Assembly: GCF_002778275.1 (NCBI RefSeq)
Contig: NZ_NESG01000003.1
Coordinates: 1 to 64,000, forward strand
DNA from: Limnohabitans sp. G3-2
GTDB lineage: Bacteria > Pseudomonadota > Gammaproteobacteria > Burkholderiales > Burkholderiaceae_C
Reading direction: 5' to 3'
Length of the DNA: 64,000 nt
Made by a program: the position numbers and the translations under genes. Shown one piece after another: positions 41,052 through 50,752 of the stretch. How positions within the stretch are numbered: the stretch's first letter is position 1; the number at the start of each line of letters is the position of its first letter. The notes under the pieces were generated by a model. It made no database searches. It saw nothing but the letters and a program-made list of their open reading frames with translations, and was not told the origin of the DNA.

Positions 41052-42089
41052 ATGAAGGTTTTTCGCGGTTTTCACCACCCAGATCTGGCCCCTGCCTGCG
41101 CCGTGACCATCGGCAACTTCGATGGCGTGCACCGCGGGCACCAGGCCATGCTGGCCCTCTTGCGCAGCGAAGCGGCCCACCGCGGCGTGCCCAGCTGCGT
41201 GATGACCTTCGAGCCCCACCCCCGCGACTACTTTGCCAAGGCGCTGAACAAGCCCGATCTGGCCCCTGCCCGCATCGCCACCCTGCGCGACAAGCTGCTG
41301 GAGCTCGAACGCTGCGGCGTCGACCAAGTGGTGGTCTTGCCCTTTGACGCCCGGCTGGCTGGCCAGTCGCCCGAGGACTTCATCCTACAGGTGTTGGTCC
41401 AGGGCCTGGGCGTGCGCTATGTGTTGGTGGGCGACGATTTCCGCTTTGGTGCCAAAAGGGCGGGCGACTACGCCATGCTCGACGCCGCAGGCCAGCGCCT
41501 GGGCTTTGACGTGGCGCGCATGAACAGCTACGAGGTGCGCGGCCTGCGCGTGTCCAGCTCGGCCGTGCGCGATGCGCTTCACACCGGCGATCTGCCCGCG
41601 GTGCAGGCCCTGCTGGGCCGCCCCTACAGCATCAGCGGCCATGTGGTGCATGGGCGCAAGCTCGGGCGCGAGTTGGCCGCCTCGGCCGCGGGCGCGGGTG
41701 ACGGCTTTCGCACCCTGAATTTGCGCTTCTCGCACTGGAAACCTGCGGCCAGCGGCATCTTTGTGGTGCAGGTGCATGGCCTGGCCGACCAGCCCTTGCG
41801 GGGCGTGGCCAATTTGGGCATCCGCCCCTCGCTGGACCCGAGCGATGTGAACGGCGGGCGCGTTCTGCTCGAGACCCATGCCTTCGACTGGCCGGCCCTT
41901 CTGGGGGCCGAGGGAGGCTACGGTAAAATCATCCGCGTGGACTTGCTGCATAAATTACACGACGAACTCCAATACGACGGTCTGGATGCCCTGACAAAGG
42001 GCATTGCCAAAGACTGCGACAACGCACTGGCGTGGTTTGCGTCGCGCCATGGTGAAACCAGCCGCCAAACCACCCGCGACCGAATTTGA
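41052..42089 (+). CDS. ribF: Bifunctional riboflavin kinase/FAD synthetase
   Basis: 345 residues. The N-terminal nucleotidyltransferase has TIGNFDGVHRGHQAML (residues 19-34) and VRGLRVSSSAVRDAL. The C-terminal kinase has YSISGHVVHGRKLGREL, GVANLGIRPSLD and VLLETHAFDW. It converts riboflavin to FMN and FAD. It precedes ileS and lspA, a gene order common in proteobacteria. The 133-base gap to ileS contains an inverted repeat. Confidence 0.97.
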   Translation: MKVFRGFHHPDLAPACAVTIGNFDGVHRGHQAMLALLRSEAAHRGVPSCVMTFEPHPRDYFAKALNKPDLAPARIATLRDKLLELERCGVDQVVVLPFDARLAGQSPEDFILQVLVQGLGVRYVLVGDDFRFGAKRAGDYAMLDAAGQRLGFDVARMNSYEVRGLRVSSSAVRDALHTGDLPAVQALLGRPYSISGHVVHGRKLGRELAASAAGAGDGFRTLNLRFSHWKPAASGIFVVQVHGLADQPLRGVANLGIRPSLDPSDVNGGRVLLETHAFDWPALLGAEGGYGKIIRVDLLHKLHDELQYDGLDALTKGIAKDCDNALAWFASRHGETSRQTTRDRI

Positions 42090-42112
42090 CGCACCGGCCC
42101 TCGTTTGCTGCC

Positions 42113-42202
42113 CTTCGACAGGCTCAGGGCGAACGAAAAAACGGCCCAGCCCTTGCCTTTACCTCTCCGAACGGCCCGCCGCTCGGGCTGAGCTTGTCGA
42201 AG
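42113..42202. repeat. Dispersed inverted repeat between ribF and ileS
   Basis: CTTCGACAGGCTCAG (42113-42127) and CTGAGCTTGTCGAAG (42188-42202) are 15-bp inverted arms with one mismatch around a 60-base loop. I recall this same CTTCGACAGGCTCAG/GAACG motif from intergenic repeats of many proteobacteria. It occurs inside an otherwise ordinary operon. Confidence 0.75.
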
Positions 42203-42222
42203 CCCTCTCGACTTGACGCACC

Positions 42223-45102
42223 ATGACCGACAAAGACCAGAACCCCGACACCCGCATCAACATGATGGACACCCCCTTCCCCATGCGCGGCGATCTGCCC
42301 AAGCGCGAGCCGGGTTGGGTGAAGGACTGGAACGACGGCGGCCTCTACAAAAAACTGCGCGCCGCACGCCAAGGTGCCCCCTTGTTCGTGCTGCACGACG
42401 GCCCCCCCTACGCCAACGGCAAACTGCACATCGGCCACGCACTCAACAAAGTGCTCAAAGACATGATCGTCAAATCCAAGCAACTCGCTGGCTTTGACGC
42501 GCAATACATCCCCGGTTGGGACTGCCACGGCTTGCCGATCGAAAACGCCATCGAAAAACTGCATGGCCGCAACCTGAGCCGTGATGACATGCAGGCCAAG
42601 AGCCGCGCTTTTGCCACCGAGCAAATTGGTCAGCAGCGTGAAGACTTCAAGCGCCTGGGCGTGCTGGGCGACTGGGAGCGCCCCTACCGCACCATGGACT
42701 TCGCCAACGAAGCCGGTGAAATCCGGGCCTTCAAGCGGGTGATCGAGCGCGGCTTTGTGTACCGAGGCCTCAAGCCCGTGTACTGGTGCTTTGACTGCGG
42801 CTCGTCCTTGGCCGAATTCGAGATCGAATACGCCGACAAAAAGAGCGACACGCTCGACGTGGCTTTTGAAGCCGACGACAGCGCCGCGCTGGCCGCCGCC
42901 TTTGGCCTGGCCAAGCTGCCCGGCGAGGGCAGCCCCAAAGCTTTTGCCGTCATCTGGACCACCACCGCCTGGACGATTCCCGCCAACCAAGCGCTCAACG
43001 CCCACCCCGAGTTGGAATACGCCCTGGTGGACACCCCGCGCGGTGTGCTGCTGCTGGCCGCCAGCTTGGTTGACAAATGCCTGGAGCGCTACCAACTGCA
43101 AGGCACCGTGATCGCCACTGCGGTGGGTGAGAAGCTGCGCGGCCTGGTCTTCCGTCACCCGCTGTACGACACGGTGGCGGAAGGCGAAGGTGGCGAATAC
43201 AGCTACCGCCGCAAGTCCCCGCTGTACCTGGCCGAGTACGTGACCGCCACCGACGGCACGGGCATCGTGCACTCGTCGCCCGCCTACGGCGTGGACGACT
43301 TCAACTCCTGCGTGGCCAACGGCCTGAAATACGACGACATCTTGAACCCGGTTCAAGGCAACGGCGTGTATGCGCCCGAACTGCCCTTCTTTGGCGGCCA
43401 GCACATCTGGAAAGCCTGTGCCCGCGTGATCGAGGTGCTGGGCCAAAGCGACCGCCTGATGGCCACGGTGGAAATCACCCACAGCTACCCGCACTGCTGG
43501 CGTCACAAAACACCCGTCATCTACCGCGCCGCCGCCCAGTGGTTTGTGCGCATGGACGAGGGCGTGGGCGTCTTCACGAAAGACAAAGCGCCCAAAACCC
43601 TGCGCCAGCTGGCGCTGGACGCCATCGAGGACACGCAGTTCTACCCCGAGAACGGCAAAACCCGCCTGCGCGACATGATCGCCAACCGCCCCGACTGGTG
43701 CATCTCGCGCCAGCGTTCATGGGGCGTGCCCGTGCCGTTTTTCCTGCACAAAGACAGTGGCGAGCTGCACCCGCGCACCATGGACATCATGGACCAAGCC
43801 GCTGACATCGTGGAGAAAGGCGGCATCGAAGCCTGGAGCCGCGTGACCGTAGAAGACATCTTGGGCGCACAGGACGCGCCCCACTACACCAAGAGCACCG
43901 ACATTTTGGAAGTCTGGTTTGACTCCGGCTCCACCTTCCAGCATGTGCTGCGCGGCAGCCACAAAGACGCTTACGGCGTGCCGCCTTTCCACCACGAAGG
44001 TCCTGAGGCCGATCTGTACCTCGAAGGCCACGACCAGCACCGTGGCTGGTTCCACAGCTCGCTGCTGCTCGGTTGCGCCCTTTACGACCGCGCCCCTTAC
44101 AAAGGTTTGCTGACCCACGGCTTTGCCACCGACGGCCAGGGCCGCAAGATGAGCAAGAGCTTGGGCAACACCGTCGAGCCGCAAACCATCACCTCCAAAA
44201 TGGGGGCCGAAATCGTGCGCCTGTGGGTGGCCAGCACCGACTATTCCGGTGACCTGAACATCGACGACAAGATCCTCGCCCGCGTGGTGGACAGCTACCG
44301 CCGCGTTCGCAACACCTTGCGCTTCTTGTTGGCCAACGTGAGCGACTTCAATCCGGCCACTGACACCGTCCCAGACGAGCAACTGCTGGAGATCGACCGC
44401 TTTGCCTTGGCCCGTGCCGCACAGCTGCAGGCCGACATCCGCGCCCACTTCGACAAGTACGAGTTCCACCCGGTCGTCTCCAAGTTGCAGATTTATTGCT
44501 CGGAAGACCTCGGTGCGTTTTATTTGGACGTGCTGAAAGACCGCCTGTACACCAGCGCACCCCAGTCGCTGGCCCGTCGCAGCGCGCAAACCGCTTTGTG
44601 GCGCATCACCCACGGCATGCTGCGCTGGATGGCGCCCTTCCTCTCCTTCACGGCAGAAGAAGCTTGGAGCACCTTTGGCAGCTCCGAATCCATCTTCATG
44701 GAAACCTTCAGTGACTTCGGCTCGGCCGATGCAGCGCTGCTGGCCAAGTGGGCCCGCATCCGCGAAATCCGCGACCTGGCGAACAAGGACATTGAAAACC
44801 TGCGCACCGCCGGCCAAGTGGGGGCGTCGCTGCAAGCCGAGATCACGCTGACCGCGCCTGCCGCAGACCACGCCCTGCTGGCCAGCTTGGGCGAAGACAT
44901 CAAGTTCGTGTTCATCACCTCCAAAGTCAGTCTGAGGGTCGGCGAAGAACTGTCCGTGCAAGTCACGCCCAGCCAAGCCACCAAATGTGAACGCTGCTGG
45001 CACTACGCCGACGACGTGGGCCAAGACGCTGCACACCCCACCATTTGCGGTCGCTGTGTGAGCAACTTGCATGGCGCTGGCGAGACCCGCCGGGTCGCCT
45101 GA
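42223..45102 (+). CDS. ileS: Isoleucyl-tRNA synthetase
   Basis: 959 residues. The HIGH motif is in [18 protein letters not shown] (near 65) and KMSKS in [12 protein letters not shown] (near 645). The CP1 editing domain contains [20 protein letters not shown]. The C-terminus carries the zinc cysteines [13 protein letters not shown] and [10 protein letters not shown], as in the bacterial IleS I type. It charges tRNA-Ile and is the target of mupirocin. Its stop is followed by lspA after 27 bases. Confidence 0.98.
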   Translation: MTDKDQNPDTRINMMDTPFPMRGDLPKREPGWVKDWNDGGLYKKLRAARQGAPLFVLHDGPPYANGKLHIGHALNKVLKDMIVKSKQLAGFDAQYIPGWDCHGLPIENAIEKLHGRNLSRDDMQAKSRAFATEQIGQQREDFKRLGVLGDWERPYRTMDFANEAGEIRAFKRVIERGFVYRGLKPVYWCFDCGSSLAEFEIEYADKKSDTLDVAFEADDSAALAAAFGLAKLPGEGSPKAFAVIWTTTAWTIPANQALNAHPELEYALVDTPRGVLLLAASLVDKCLERYQLQGTVIATAVGEKLRGLVFRHPLYDTVAEGEGGEYSYRRKSPLYLAEYVTATDGTGIVHSSPAYGVDDFNSCVANGLKYDDILNPVQGNGVYAPELPFFGGQHIWKACARVIEVLGQSDRLMATVEITHSYPHCWRHKTPVIYRAAAQWFVRMDEGVGVFTKDKAPKTLRQLALDAIEDTQFYPENGKTRLRDMIANRPDWCISRQRSWGVPVPFFLHKDSGELHPRTMDIMDQAADIVEKGGIEAWSRVTVEDILGAQDAPHYTKSTDILEVWFDSGSTFQHVLRGSHKDAYGVPPFHHEGPEADLYLEGHDQHRGWFHSSLLLGCALYDRAPYKGLLTHGFATDGQGRKMSKSLGNTVEPQTITSKMGAEIVRLWVASTDYSGDLNIDDKILARVVDSYRRVRNTLRFLLANVSDFNPATDTVPDEQLLEIDRFALARAAQLQADIRAHFDKYEFHPVVSKLQIYCSEDLGAFYLDVLKDRLYTSAPQSLARRSAQTALWRITHGMLRWMAPFLSFTAEEAWSTFGSSESIFMETFSDFGSADAALLAKWARIREIRDLANKDIENLRTAGQVGASLQAEITLTAPAADHALLASLGEDIKFVFITSKVSLRVGEELSVQVTPSQATKCERCWHYADDVGQDAAHPTICGRCVSNLHGAGETRRVA

Positions 45103-45129
45103 GCGCGCGACGGAAAGACAAGGCAAACC

Positions 45130-45645
45130 ATGGCCAGCAGCAAAAAAATCGGCAAAAGCCACGCCAGCAAAAGCCAGGGCATGGCGCTTTGGCTGGGCAT
45201 CGCCCTTTTGGTGCTGCTGATCGACCAGTTCACCAAAGTGTTGGTGCTGGGGGCTTTCCAGCTGGGTGACAGCACGCCCATCACCTCGTTTTTCAACCTG
45301 GTGCGCGTGCACAACCACGGCGCTGCCTTCTCGTTTTTGGCGGGTGCGGGCGGCTGGCAACGCTGGTTTTTCACCGGTATCGGCGTTTTTGCGGCCGTCT
45401 TCATGGTCTGGATGCTGCGCTCTCACGCGGGCCAAAAACTCTTCAGCTTGGCCATTGCACTCATTCTGGGCGGGGCCATTGGCAACGTCGTGGACCGCCT
45501 GCTGCATGGCTATGTGGTCGACTTTCTGGACTTTTACTGGGGTGCTTGGCACTTTCCGGCTTTCAACGTGGCCGATGCCGGCATCAGCGTGGGCGCGGCC
45601 CTGCTGATCTTGGACGAAATTTTGCGGGTCCGGCGCGGGCGCTGA
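45130..45645 (+). CDS. lspA: Lipoprotein signal peptidase (signal peptidase II)
   Basis: 171 residues with four membrane helices. The catalytic aspartates are in [20 protein letters not shown] and [17 protein letters not shown]. It cuts prolipoproteins in the inner membrane. Conserved neighbour ileS-lspA; the usual ispH follows in many relatives but is not present here. The N-terminus is extended by about 20 basic residues ([17 protein letters not shown]). Confidence 0.97.
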   Translation: MASSKKIGKSHASKSQGMALWLGIALLVLLIDQFTKVLVLGAFQLGDSTPITSFFNLVRVHNHGAAFSFLAGAGGWQRWFFTGIGVFAAVFMVWMLRSHAGQKLFSLAIALILGGAIGNVVDRLLHGYVVDFLDFYWGAWHFPAFNVADAGISVGAALLILDEILRVRRGR

Positions 45646-45760
45646 AACCCGCCATCACCACCCCAAGGGCTTGGGCCGCTGCCGCTGCCGCAGCCCCTGA
45701 CCCACAAAACCGCCAACTCGGTTAAGCTCTGCCCCCCTGATTGAAAAACACGGATGCCCT

Positions 45761-46909
45761 ATGCCCGGACTGCTGCCCCACATTGACCCCGATGGTTTGC
45801 TCGAATTTTCGGTGGTCTACACCGACCGCGCCCTGAACCACATGTCCAAGCGCTTTGCTGGCGTGATGACCGACATCTCGCGCATGCTCAAAAGCGTTTA
45901 CGGTGCCCACTCGGTCGCGCTGGTGCCCGGCAGCGGCACCTTTGGCATGGAATCTGTCGCTCGCCAGTTCGCCACCGGCCAGCACGTCATGGTGATCCGC
46001 AACGGCTGGTTCAGCTACCGCTGGACACAAATTTTTGACATGGGCCAGATCCCCAAGAGCCACAGCGTGCTCAAGGCACGCCGCGTGTCTGACAGCTCAC
46101 AAGCCGCTTGGACACCAGCCCCCATCGCCGAAGTGACCGCCGCCATTGCCGCAGAAAAACCCGCGCTGGTGTTTGCCCCCCACGTCGAAACCTCGGCGGG
46201 CATGATCCTGCCCGACGACTACCTCAAAGCGGTGGCCGATGCGGTGCACGCGGTGGGCGGCTTGTTGGTGCTGGACTGCATCGCCTCGGGCGCCATGTGG
46301 GTCGACATGAAAGCCACCGGTGTCGATGTGCTGATCAGCGCCCCCCAAAAAGGCTGGAGCAGCTCACCTTGCTGCGCCATGGTCATGCTGAGCGAGCGCG
46401 CTCGCCAAGCCATTGACAGCACCACCAGCACCACTTTTGCGATGGACCTCAAGAAATGGCTGCAGGTCATGGAAACCTACGAAAGTGGTGCCCACATGTA
46501 CCACACCACCTTGCCCACCGACGCGCTGCAGCGCCTGCAAGAGACCATGCTGGAAACCGAGGCCTATGGCTTTGCCAAGGTGCGTGAAGAACAAATGGCC
46601 CTGGGCCGCCAAGTGCGCTCACTGCTGTTGGCGCATGGTTTCCCCAGCGTGGCCGCGCCTGGCTTTGAGGCGCCTGGTGTGGTGGTGAGCTACACCACCG
46701 ACCCGGACATCCAGAGCAGCAAGAAGTTCTTGGCTTTGGGCCTGCAAACCGCCGCGGGCGTGCCTTTGCAGTGCGACGAACCGGCCGACTTCCGCACCTT
46801 CCGCATGGGCTTGTTTGGTCTGGACAAATGGCACCAGGTGCCACGCACCTTGCAGCACCTGAGCGATGCGCTCGAGACCCTCGCACCGAAGGCCAAGCTG
46901 GCGGCCTGA
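45761..46909 (+). CDS. Class V aminotransferase (alanine-glyoxylate aminotransferase-like)
   Basis: 382 residues. PLP lysine in ISAPQKGWSSSPC near 205. VLDCIASGAMWVDMKATGVDV provides the aspartate that pairs with the PLP nitrogen. LVPGSGTFGMESVARQF is the N-terminal phosphate-binding loop. The family includes serine-glyoxylate and 2-aminoethylphosphonate transaminases; the substrate cannot be assigned from sequence alone. It stands between lspA and the divergent quinone oxidoreductase, ending at a bidirectional terminator. Confidence 0.9.
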   Translation: MPGLLPHIDPDGLLEFSVVYTDRALNHMSKRFAGVMTDISRMLKSVYGAHSVALVPGSGTFGMESVARQFATGQHVMVIRNGWFSYRWTQIFDMGQIPKSHSVLKARRVSDSSQAAWTPAPIAEVTAAIAAEKPALVFAPHVETSAGMILPDDYLKAVADAVHAVGGLLVLDCIASGAMWVDMKATGVDVLISAPQKGWSSSPCCAMVMLSERARQAIDSTTSTTFAMDLKKWLQVMETYESGAHMYHTTLPTDALQRLQETMLETEAYGFAKVREEQMALGRQVRSLLLAHGFPSVAAPGFEAPGVVVSYTTDPDIQSSKKFLALGLQTAAGVPLQCDEPADFRTFRMGLFGLDKWHQVPRTLQHLSDALETLAPKAKLAA

Positions 46910-46929
46910 TTCAGGTCTATCGCCCCATC

Positions 46930-46962
46930 AAAAAACCGCTGCCCTCAGGACAGCGGTTTTTT
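46930..46962. terminator. Bidirectional rho-independent terminator
   Basis: AAAAAACCGCTG (46930-46941) and CAGCGGTTTTTT (46951-46962) with a 9-base loop. It serves the class V aminotransferase and the converging quinone oxidoreductase gene. Confidence 0.92.
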
Positions 46963-47001
46963 CATTCTGGGCTGACCCTGGGCAGCGCCAGCACCCCACC
47001 C

Positions 47002-47985
47002 TCACAAAGTGATGACGGTGCAGCCTGTGGTCTTGCGGGCTTCCAGGGCGATGTGCGCGTCCTGGATGTTGGCCAGCGGGAAGGTCTGGTCGATGTGGAT
47101 CTTGACCTTGCCACCCGTCACGGCTGCGAACAAATCGTCGGCCATCTCTTGCGTGCTCTCGCGCGTGGTGATGTGGCTGAACAAGGTCTGGCGCGTGACA
47201 TAGATCGAGCCCTTGGGGCCGAGGATGCCCGGCGCGAACGGGGCCACGGCACCCGACGCATTGCCAAAGCTGGCCATCAGGCCAAACGGCGCCAGGCAGT
47301 CGAGCGACTTGTCCCAAGTGTCTTTGCCCACCGAGTCGTAAACCACTTTGACGCCCTTGCCACCGGTGATTTCTTTCACTTTGGCCTGAAAGTCTTCGGT
47401 CGAATAGTTGATGCAAAACTCGGCGCCGTTGGCCAAAGCCAAGGCGCACTTGGCGTCGCTGCCGGCTGTGCCGATCAGGCGCAGGCCCAGGGCCTTGGCC
47501 CACTGGCAGGCGATCAAGCCCACACCGCCTGCTGCAGCGTGGAAGAGCACAAAGTCACCCGCCTTCAAGCCGCCTTGGGGCAGCGTGCGCTTGAGCAAAT
47601 ATTGCGCGGTCAGGCCCTTGAGCATCATGGCCGCACCGGTCTCGAACGAGATCGCGTCGGGCAGTTTGCACACGCACTTGGCGGGCATCACACGCACTTC
47701 GCAGTAACTGCCAGGCGGCTGGCTGGCGTAGGCGGCGCGGTCCCCCACCTTCAGGTGCGTGACGCCCTCGCCCACGGCTTCGACCACGCCCGAGGCTTCC
47801 ATGCCCAGCTTGAGCGGCATGGGCAGCTGGTACAGGCCGCTGCGCTGGTAGACATCGATGAAGTTCAGGCCGATGGCTTTGTGGCGGATGCGGATCTCGC
47901 CGGGGCCGGGTTCTCCCACCGTGACATCGACCAGTTTCATGACTTCGGGACCGCCGTGTTGGTCGATCTGGACTGCAAGGCTCAT
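47002..47985 (-). CDS. NADPH:quinone oxidoreductase (zeta-crystallin/QOR-like)
   Basis: 327 residues of the medium-chain dehydrogenase fold without zinc ligands. GLNFIDVYQRSGLYQLPMP and MEASGVVEAVGEGV are QOR motifs. FHAAAGGVGLIACQWAKA (near 147) is the NADP-binding Rossmann motif. It reduces quinones or other alpha,beta-unsaturated carbonyls. ATG at 47985 begins MSLAVQIDQHGGPEVMKLVD. Divergent from the EamA gene. Confidence 0.92.
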   Translation of the reverse strand: MSLAVQIDQHGGPEVMKLVDVTVGEPGPGEIRIRHKAIGLNFIDVYQRSGLYQLPMPLKLGMEASGVVEAVGEGVTHLKVGDRAAYASQPPGSYCEVRVMPAKCVCKLPDAISFETGAAMMLKGLTAQYLLKRTLPQGGLKAGDFVLFHAAAGGVGLIACQWAKALGLRLIGTAGSDAKCALALANGAEFCINYSTEDFQAKVKEITGGKGVKVVYDSVGKDTWDKSLDCLAPFGLMASFGNASGAVAPFAPGILGPKGSIYVTRQTLFSHITTRESTQEMADDLFAAVTGGKVKIHIDQTFPLANIQDAHIALEARKTTGCTVITL

Positions 47986-48106
47986 GGAATTCTCCTGACT
48001 GTTTGAAAACGAACGATGCGTGACTTTGCCACGAATCTCATGGCGGCGTGCAGGGTGGGGACAGGTCGGCGACAGCGGGAAAACCCGGGGGCCGCTACAG
48101 TGCCCC

Positions 48107-49006
48107 ATGTCCCAAAAACTCTCTCCGGTCACCGCCTTGCTGCTCACGGTGCCGCCGCTCATGTGGGCGGGCAATGCCGTAGTGGGCCGCCTGGTCACCG
48201 ACCTGGTGCCGCCCATCACGCTCAACTTTTTGCGCTGGTTGGTCGCCTTTTTCATTTTGTTGCCTCTGGCCTGGCGGGTTCTGCGCCCAGCCAGTGGCCT
48301 GTGGTCGCACTGGCGGCGTTTCGCCTTGCTCAGCCTGCTGGGCGTGGGCTGCTACAACGCGCTGCAGTACCTGGCGCTGCAAACTTCCACACCCTTGAAC
48401 GTGACCCTGGTCGCGGCCAGCGGACCGTTTTGGATGCTGGTCATCGGCGCCCTGTTCTTCAAAGCCCCTGTGCGGCGCAAGCAAGTGCTGGGCGCGATGC
48501 TGTCCGTCACGGGGGTGCTGGTGGTGCTGTCGCGCGGCGATTGGCAACAGCTCTTGGCGGTGCGCTTGGTGATCGGAGACTTTTTCATTTTGCTGGCCAC
48601 CGCCTGCTGGTCTTGGTACAGCTGGCTGCTCAGCCGCCGCGATGAGCCCGAGGCCATTCGGAACGACTGGGCCGCCTTTTTGCTGGGGCAAGTGGTCTTT
48701 GGCCTGGCTTGGTCCGGCCTGTTCACGGGCATGGAGTGGGGCCTGAGCGATGCACACATCAGCTGGGGTTGGCCCTTGATCGCGACCCTGGCCTTTGTGG
48801 CCGTGGGCCCGGCCGTGCTGGCTTACCGCTGCTGGGGCCTGGGCATCCAGCAAGCAGGGCCGACGGTGGCGGGCTTCTTTGCCAACCTCACGCCGCTGTT
48901 TGCGGCGGTGATGTCGGCGGCGTTTTTGGGCGAGTTGCCGCACCTGTACCACGTGGCGGCGTTTGCGCTCATCATTGGCGGGATTGTGGTGTCGTCGAGG
49001 CAGTGA
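48107..49006 (+). CDS. EamA/DMT-family transporter
   Basis: 299 residues, ten membrane helices in two EamA repeats (PPLMWAGNAVVGRLV and WSWYSWLLSRRDE are the starts of the halves). GPTVAGFFANLTPLFAAVMS is the conserved last-repeat segment. Likely inner-membrane exporter of a metabolite; substrate unknown. A second EamA gene lies at 49.9-50.7 kb on the other strand. Confidence 0.9.
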   Translation: MSQKLSPVTALLLTVPPLMWAGNAVVGRLVTDLVPPITLNFLRWLVAFFILLPLAWRVLRPASGLWSHWRRFALLSLLGVGCYNALQYLALQTSTPLNVTLVAASGPFWMLVIGALFFKAPVRRKQVLGAMLSVTGVLVVLSRGDWQQLLAVRLVIGDFFILLATACWSWYSWLLSRRDEPEAIRNDWAAFLLGQVVFGLAWSGLFTGMEWGLSDAHISWGWPLIATLAFVAVGPAVLAYRCWGLGIQQAGPTVAGFFANLTPLFAAVMSAAFLGELPHLYHVAAFALIIGGIVVSSRQ

Positions 49007-49034
49007 AACCAGGCCAAAGAAGGCCCCCAAAAAA

Positions 49035-49835
49035 TCAATAAGTCCCCGGATACGCCCCACCATCGGCCAGCACGTTCTGGCCTGTCATGTAGGCCGCGTG
49101 CTGGCTGCACAAGAAGGCGCAGATGGCGCCGAACTCTTGGGGGTTGCCGTAGCGCCCAGCTGGAATTTGCGCTTGCTGGATGGCGCGCATTTCTTCCACC
49201 GTTTTGCCTTGCTTTTGCGCCATCGCAGGCAACGTCGAGCGGATGCGGTCGGTGTCGAACTTGCCGGGCAGCAGGTTGTTGATGGTCACGCCTTGGCCCG
49301 CGATCTTGCTGCGCGAGGTACCCGCCACAAAACCGGTCAGGCCACTGCGCGCGCCATTGGACAGGCCCAGCACGTCGATGGGCGACTTCACCGAGCTGGA
49401 GGTGATGTTCACAATGCGGCCAAAGCCGCGTGCGGCCATGCCGTCCACCGTGGCTTTGATCAGCTCAATCGGCGTGAGCATGTTGGCGTCGATGGCCTTG
49501 ATCCAGGCCTCGCGGTCCCAGTCGCGGAAGTCGCCCGGGGGTGGGCCGCCTGCGTTGGTGACCACGATGTCGTAATCTTTGCCTGGGCCGCCCGCCATGC
49601 TCCAGATCGCTTCGCGGCCAGCTTCGGTGGTGATGTCTTGCGCCACGGCGATCAATTGCACTTGGCCACCTGTTTCGGCACGCAAGTCCTCCACGGCTTT
49701 GTTCAGCACTTCAGCGCCGCGTGCCACCATGACCACGTTCACACCCTCCAGGGCCAAGGCCCGTGCGCAACCCCAGCCCAAGCCTTTGCTTGCGCCACCC
49801 ACCAAAGCCCATTTGCCTGCAATGCCCAAATCCAT
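49035..49835 (-). CDS. Short-chain dehydrogenase/reductase with degenerate active site
   Basis: 266 residues. The NAD(P)-binding GGASKGLGWGCARAL is at 13-27, and the catalytic serine strand is VNITSSSVKSP near 143. Where YxxxK is expected, the sequence is LSNGARSG, so the tyrosine and lysine are replaced by serine and arginine. This substitution is seen in a subgroup resembling beta-ketoacyl reductases. The protein may bind cofactor but have an altered or lost activity. It is the last gene of the tctC-ggt-EamA-SDR cluster (18 bases after EamA). Confidence 0.88.
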   Translation of the reverse strand: MDLGIAGKWALVGGASKGLGWGCARALALEGVNVVMVARGAEVLNKAVEDLRAETGGQVQLIAVAQDITTEAGREAIWSMAGGPGKDYDIVVTNAGGPPPGDFRDWDREAWIKAIDANMLTPIELIKATVDGMAARGFGRIVNITSSSVKSPIDVLGLSNGARSGLTGFVAGTSRSKIAGQGVTINNLLPGKFDTDRIRSTLPAMAQKQGKTVEEMRAIQQAQIPAGRYGNPQEFGAICAFLCSQHAAYMTGQNVLADGGAYPGTY

Positions 49836-49853
49836 GTTGATCTCCTCTTAGTT

Positions 49854-50729
49854 TCAAACTTTGGGTGCACGCGTCACCCAAAACACCCCGGACAACACCA
49901 GCACGGTGCCGCCCATAATCCACACATTGAACGGCTCGCCCAAAATCAGCACGCCCATCAAGAGCGTGGACATGGGGCCAATCATGCCGGTCTGCGCGGT
50001 CAAGCCCGAGCCAATGCGCTCAATCGCCATCATCACCAACAGCACGGGCACTGCCGTGCAGGCGGTCGCGTTCAGCAGCGACAACCAAAGCACCGGTTCA
50101 GCCACTTGGGCGGCTCCCAGCGGTCGCAGCAGCAAAAATTGACCGATGCACAACACGCAAGCCACCGAAGTGGCCCAGCCGGCCAAGCGCAAGGAGCCCA
50201 GTCGCTGCACCAACTGCCCGCTGTAACTCAGGTAAAGCGCGTAGCTGATCGCACTGGCCAACACCAGCCCTGCGCCCAGCAAGGCGTTCTTGCCATCCAA
50301 AGCGGCTTCGTGGCCGAACACCAGCAACACGCCGGCATAACTGATGAGCATGCCCACAGCCTGGCGGTGGGAGATTTTGCGGCCATAAAGCAGCCAACCC
50401 AGCATCAAAACGAAGGTGGGGTTGAGGTAAAGAATCAGGCGCTCCAAGGAAGCGCTGATGTACTCCAGCCCCCAAAAGTCCAAAAACGACGCGAGGTAAT
50501 AACCGCAAACACCCAAACCCAAAATGCCCCACCAGTCACGGGCCGCGATCGGGCTTTTGCCACGCCCAGCCCACCAAGCCATGAGCAAAAACATGGGCAA
50601 TGCAAACAACATGCGCAGCATGAGCAAGGTGACCGCATCCACCCCGTGGCGATAGGCCAATTTGACGATGATGGCCTTGCCACTGAAGGCAATGGAGCCG
50701 GCGACGGCCATGAGTAGCCCGGCCGTCAT
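49854..50729 (-). CDS. EamA/DMT-family transporter
   Basis: 291 residues and ten membrane helices (GLLMAVAGSIAFSGKAIIVK to LVLSGVFWVTRA). The EamA repeats are clear: GLEYISASLERLILYLNPTF is the end of the first and IGPMSTLLMGVLILGEPFNV that of the second. ATG at 50729 begins the first helix; upstream frame is non-conserved. It is 23 bases after ggt and 18 bases before the SDR gene, so part of that operon; may export a product of the neighbouring enzymes (inference). Confidence 0.9.
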   Translation of the reverse strand: MTAGLLMAVAGSIAFSGKAIIVKLAYRHGVDAVTLLMLRMLFALPMFLLMAWWAGRGKSPIAARDWWGILGLGVCGYYLASFLDFWGLEYISASLERLILYLNPTFVLMLGWLLYGRKISHRQAVGMLISYAGVLLVFGHEAALDGKNALLGAGLVLASAISYALYLSYSGQLVQRLGSLRLAGWATSVACVLCIGQFLLLRPLGAAQVAEPVLWLSLLNATACTAVPVLLVMMAIERIGSGLTAQTGMIGPMSTLLMGVLILGEPFNVWIMGGTVLVLSGVFWVTRAPKV

Positions 50730-50752
50730 GTGCGGCGTGGGGCTGAGCACCG

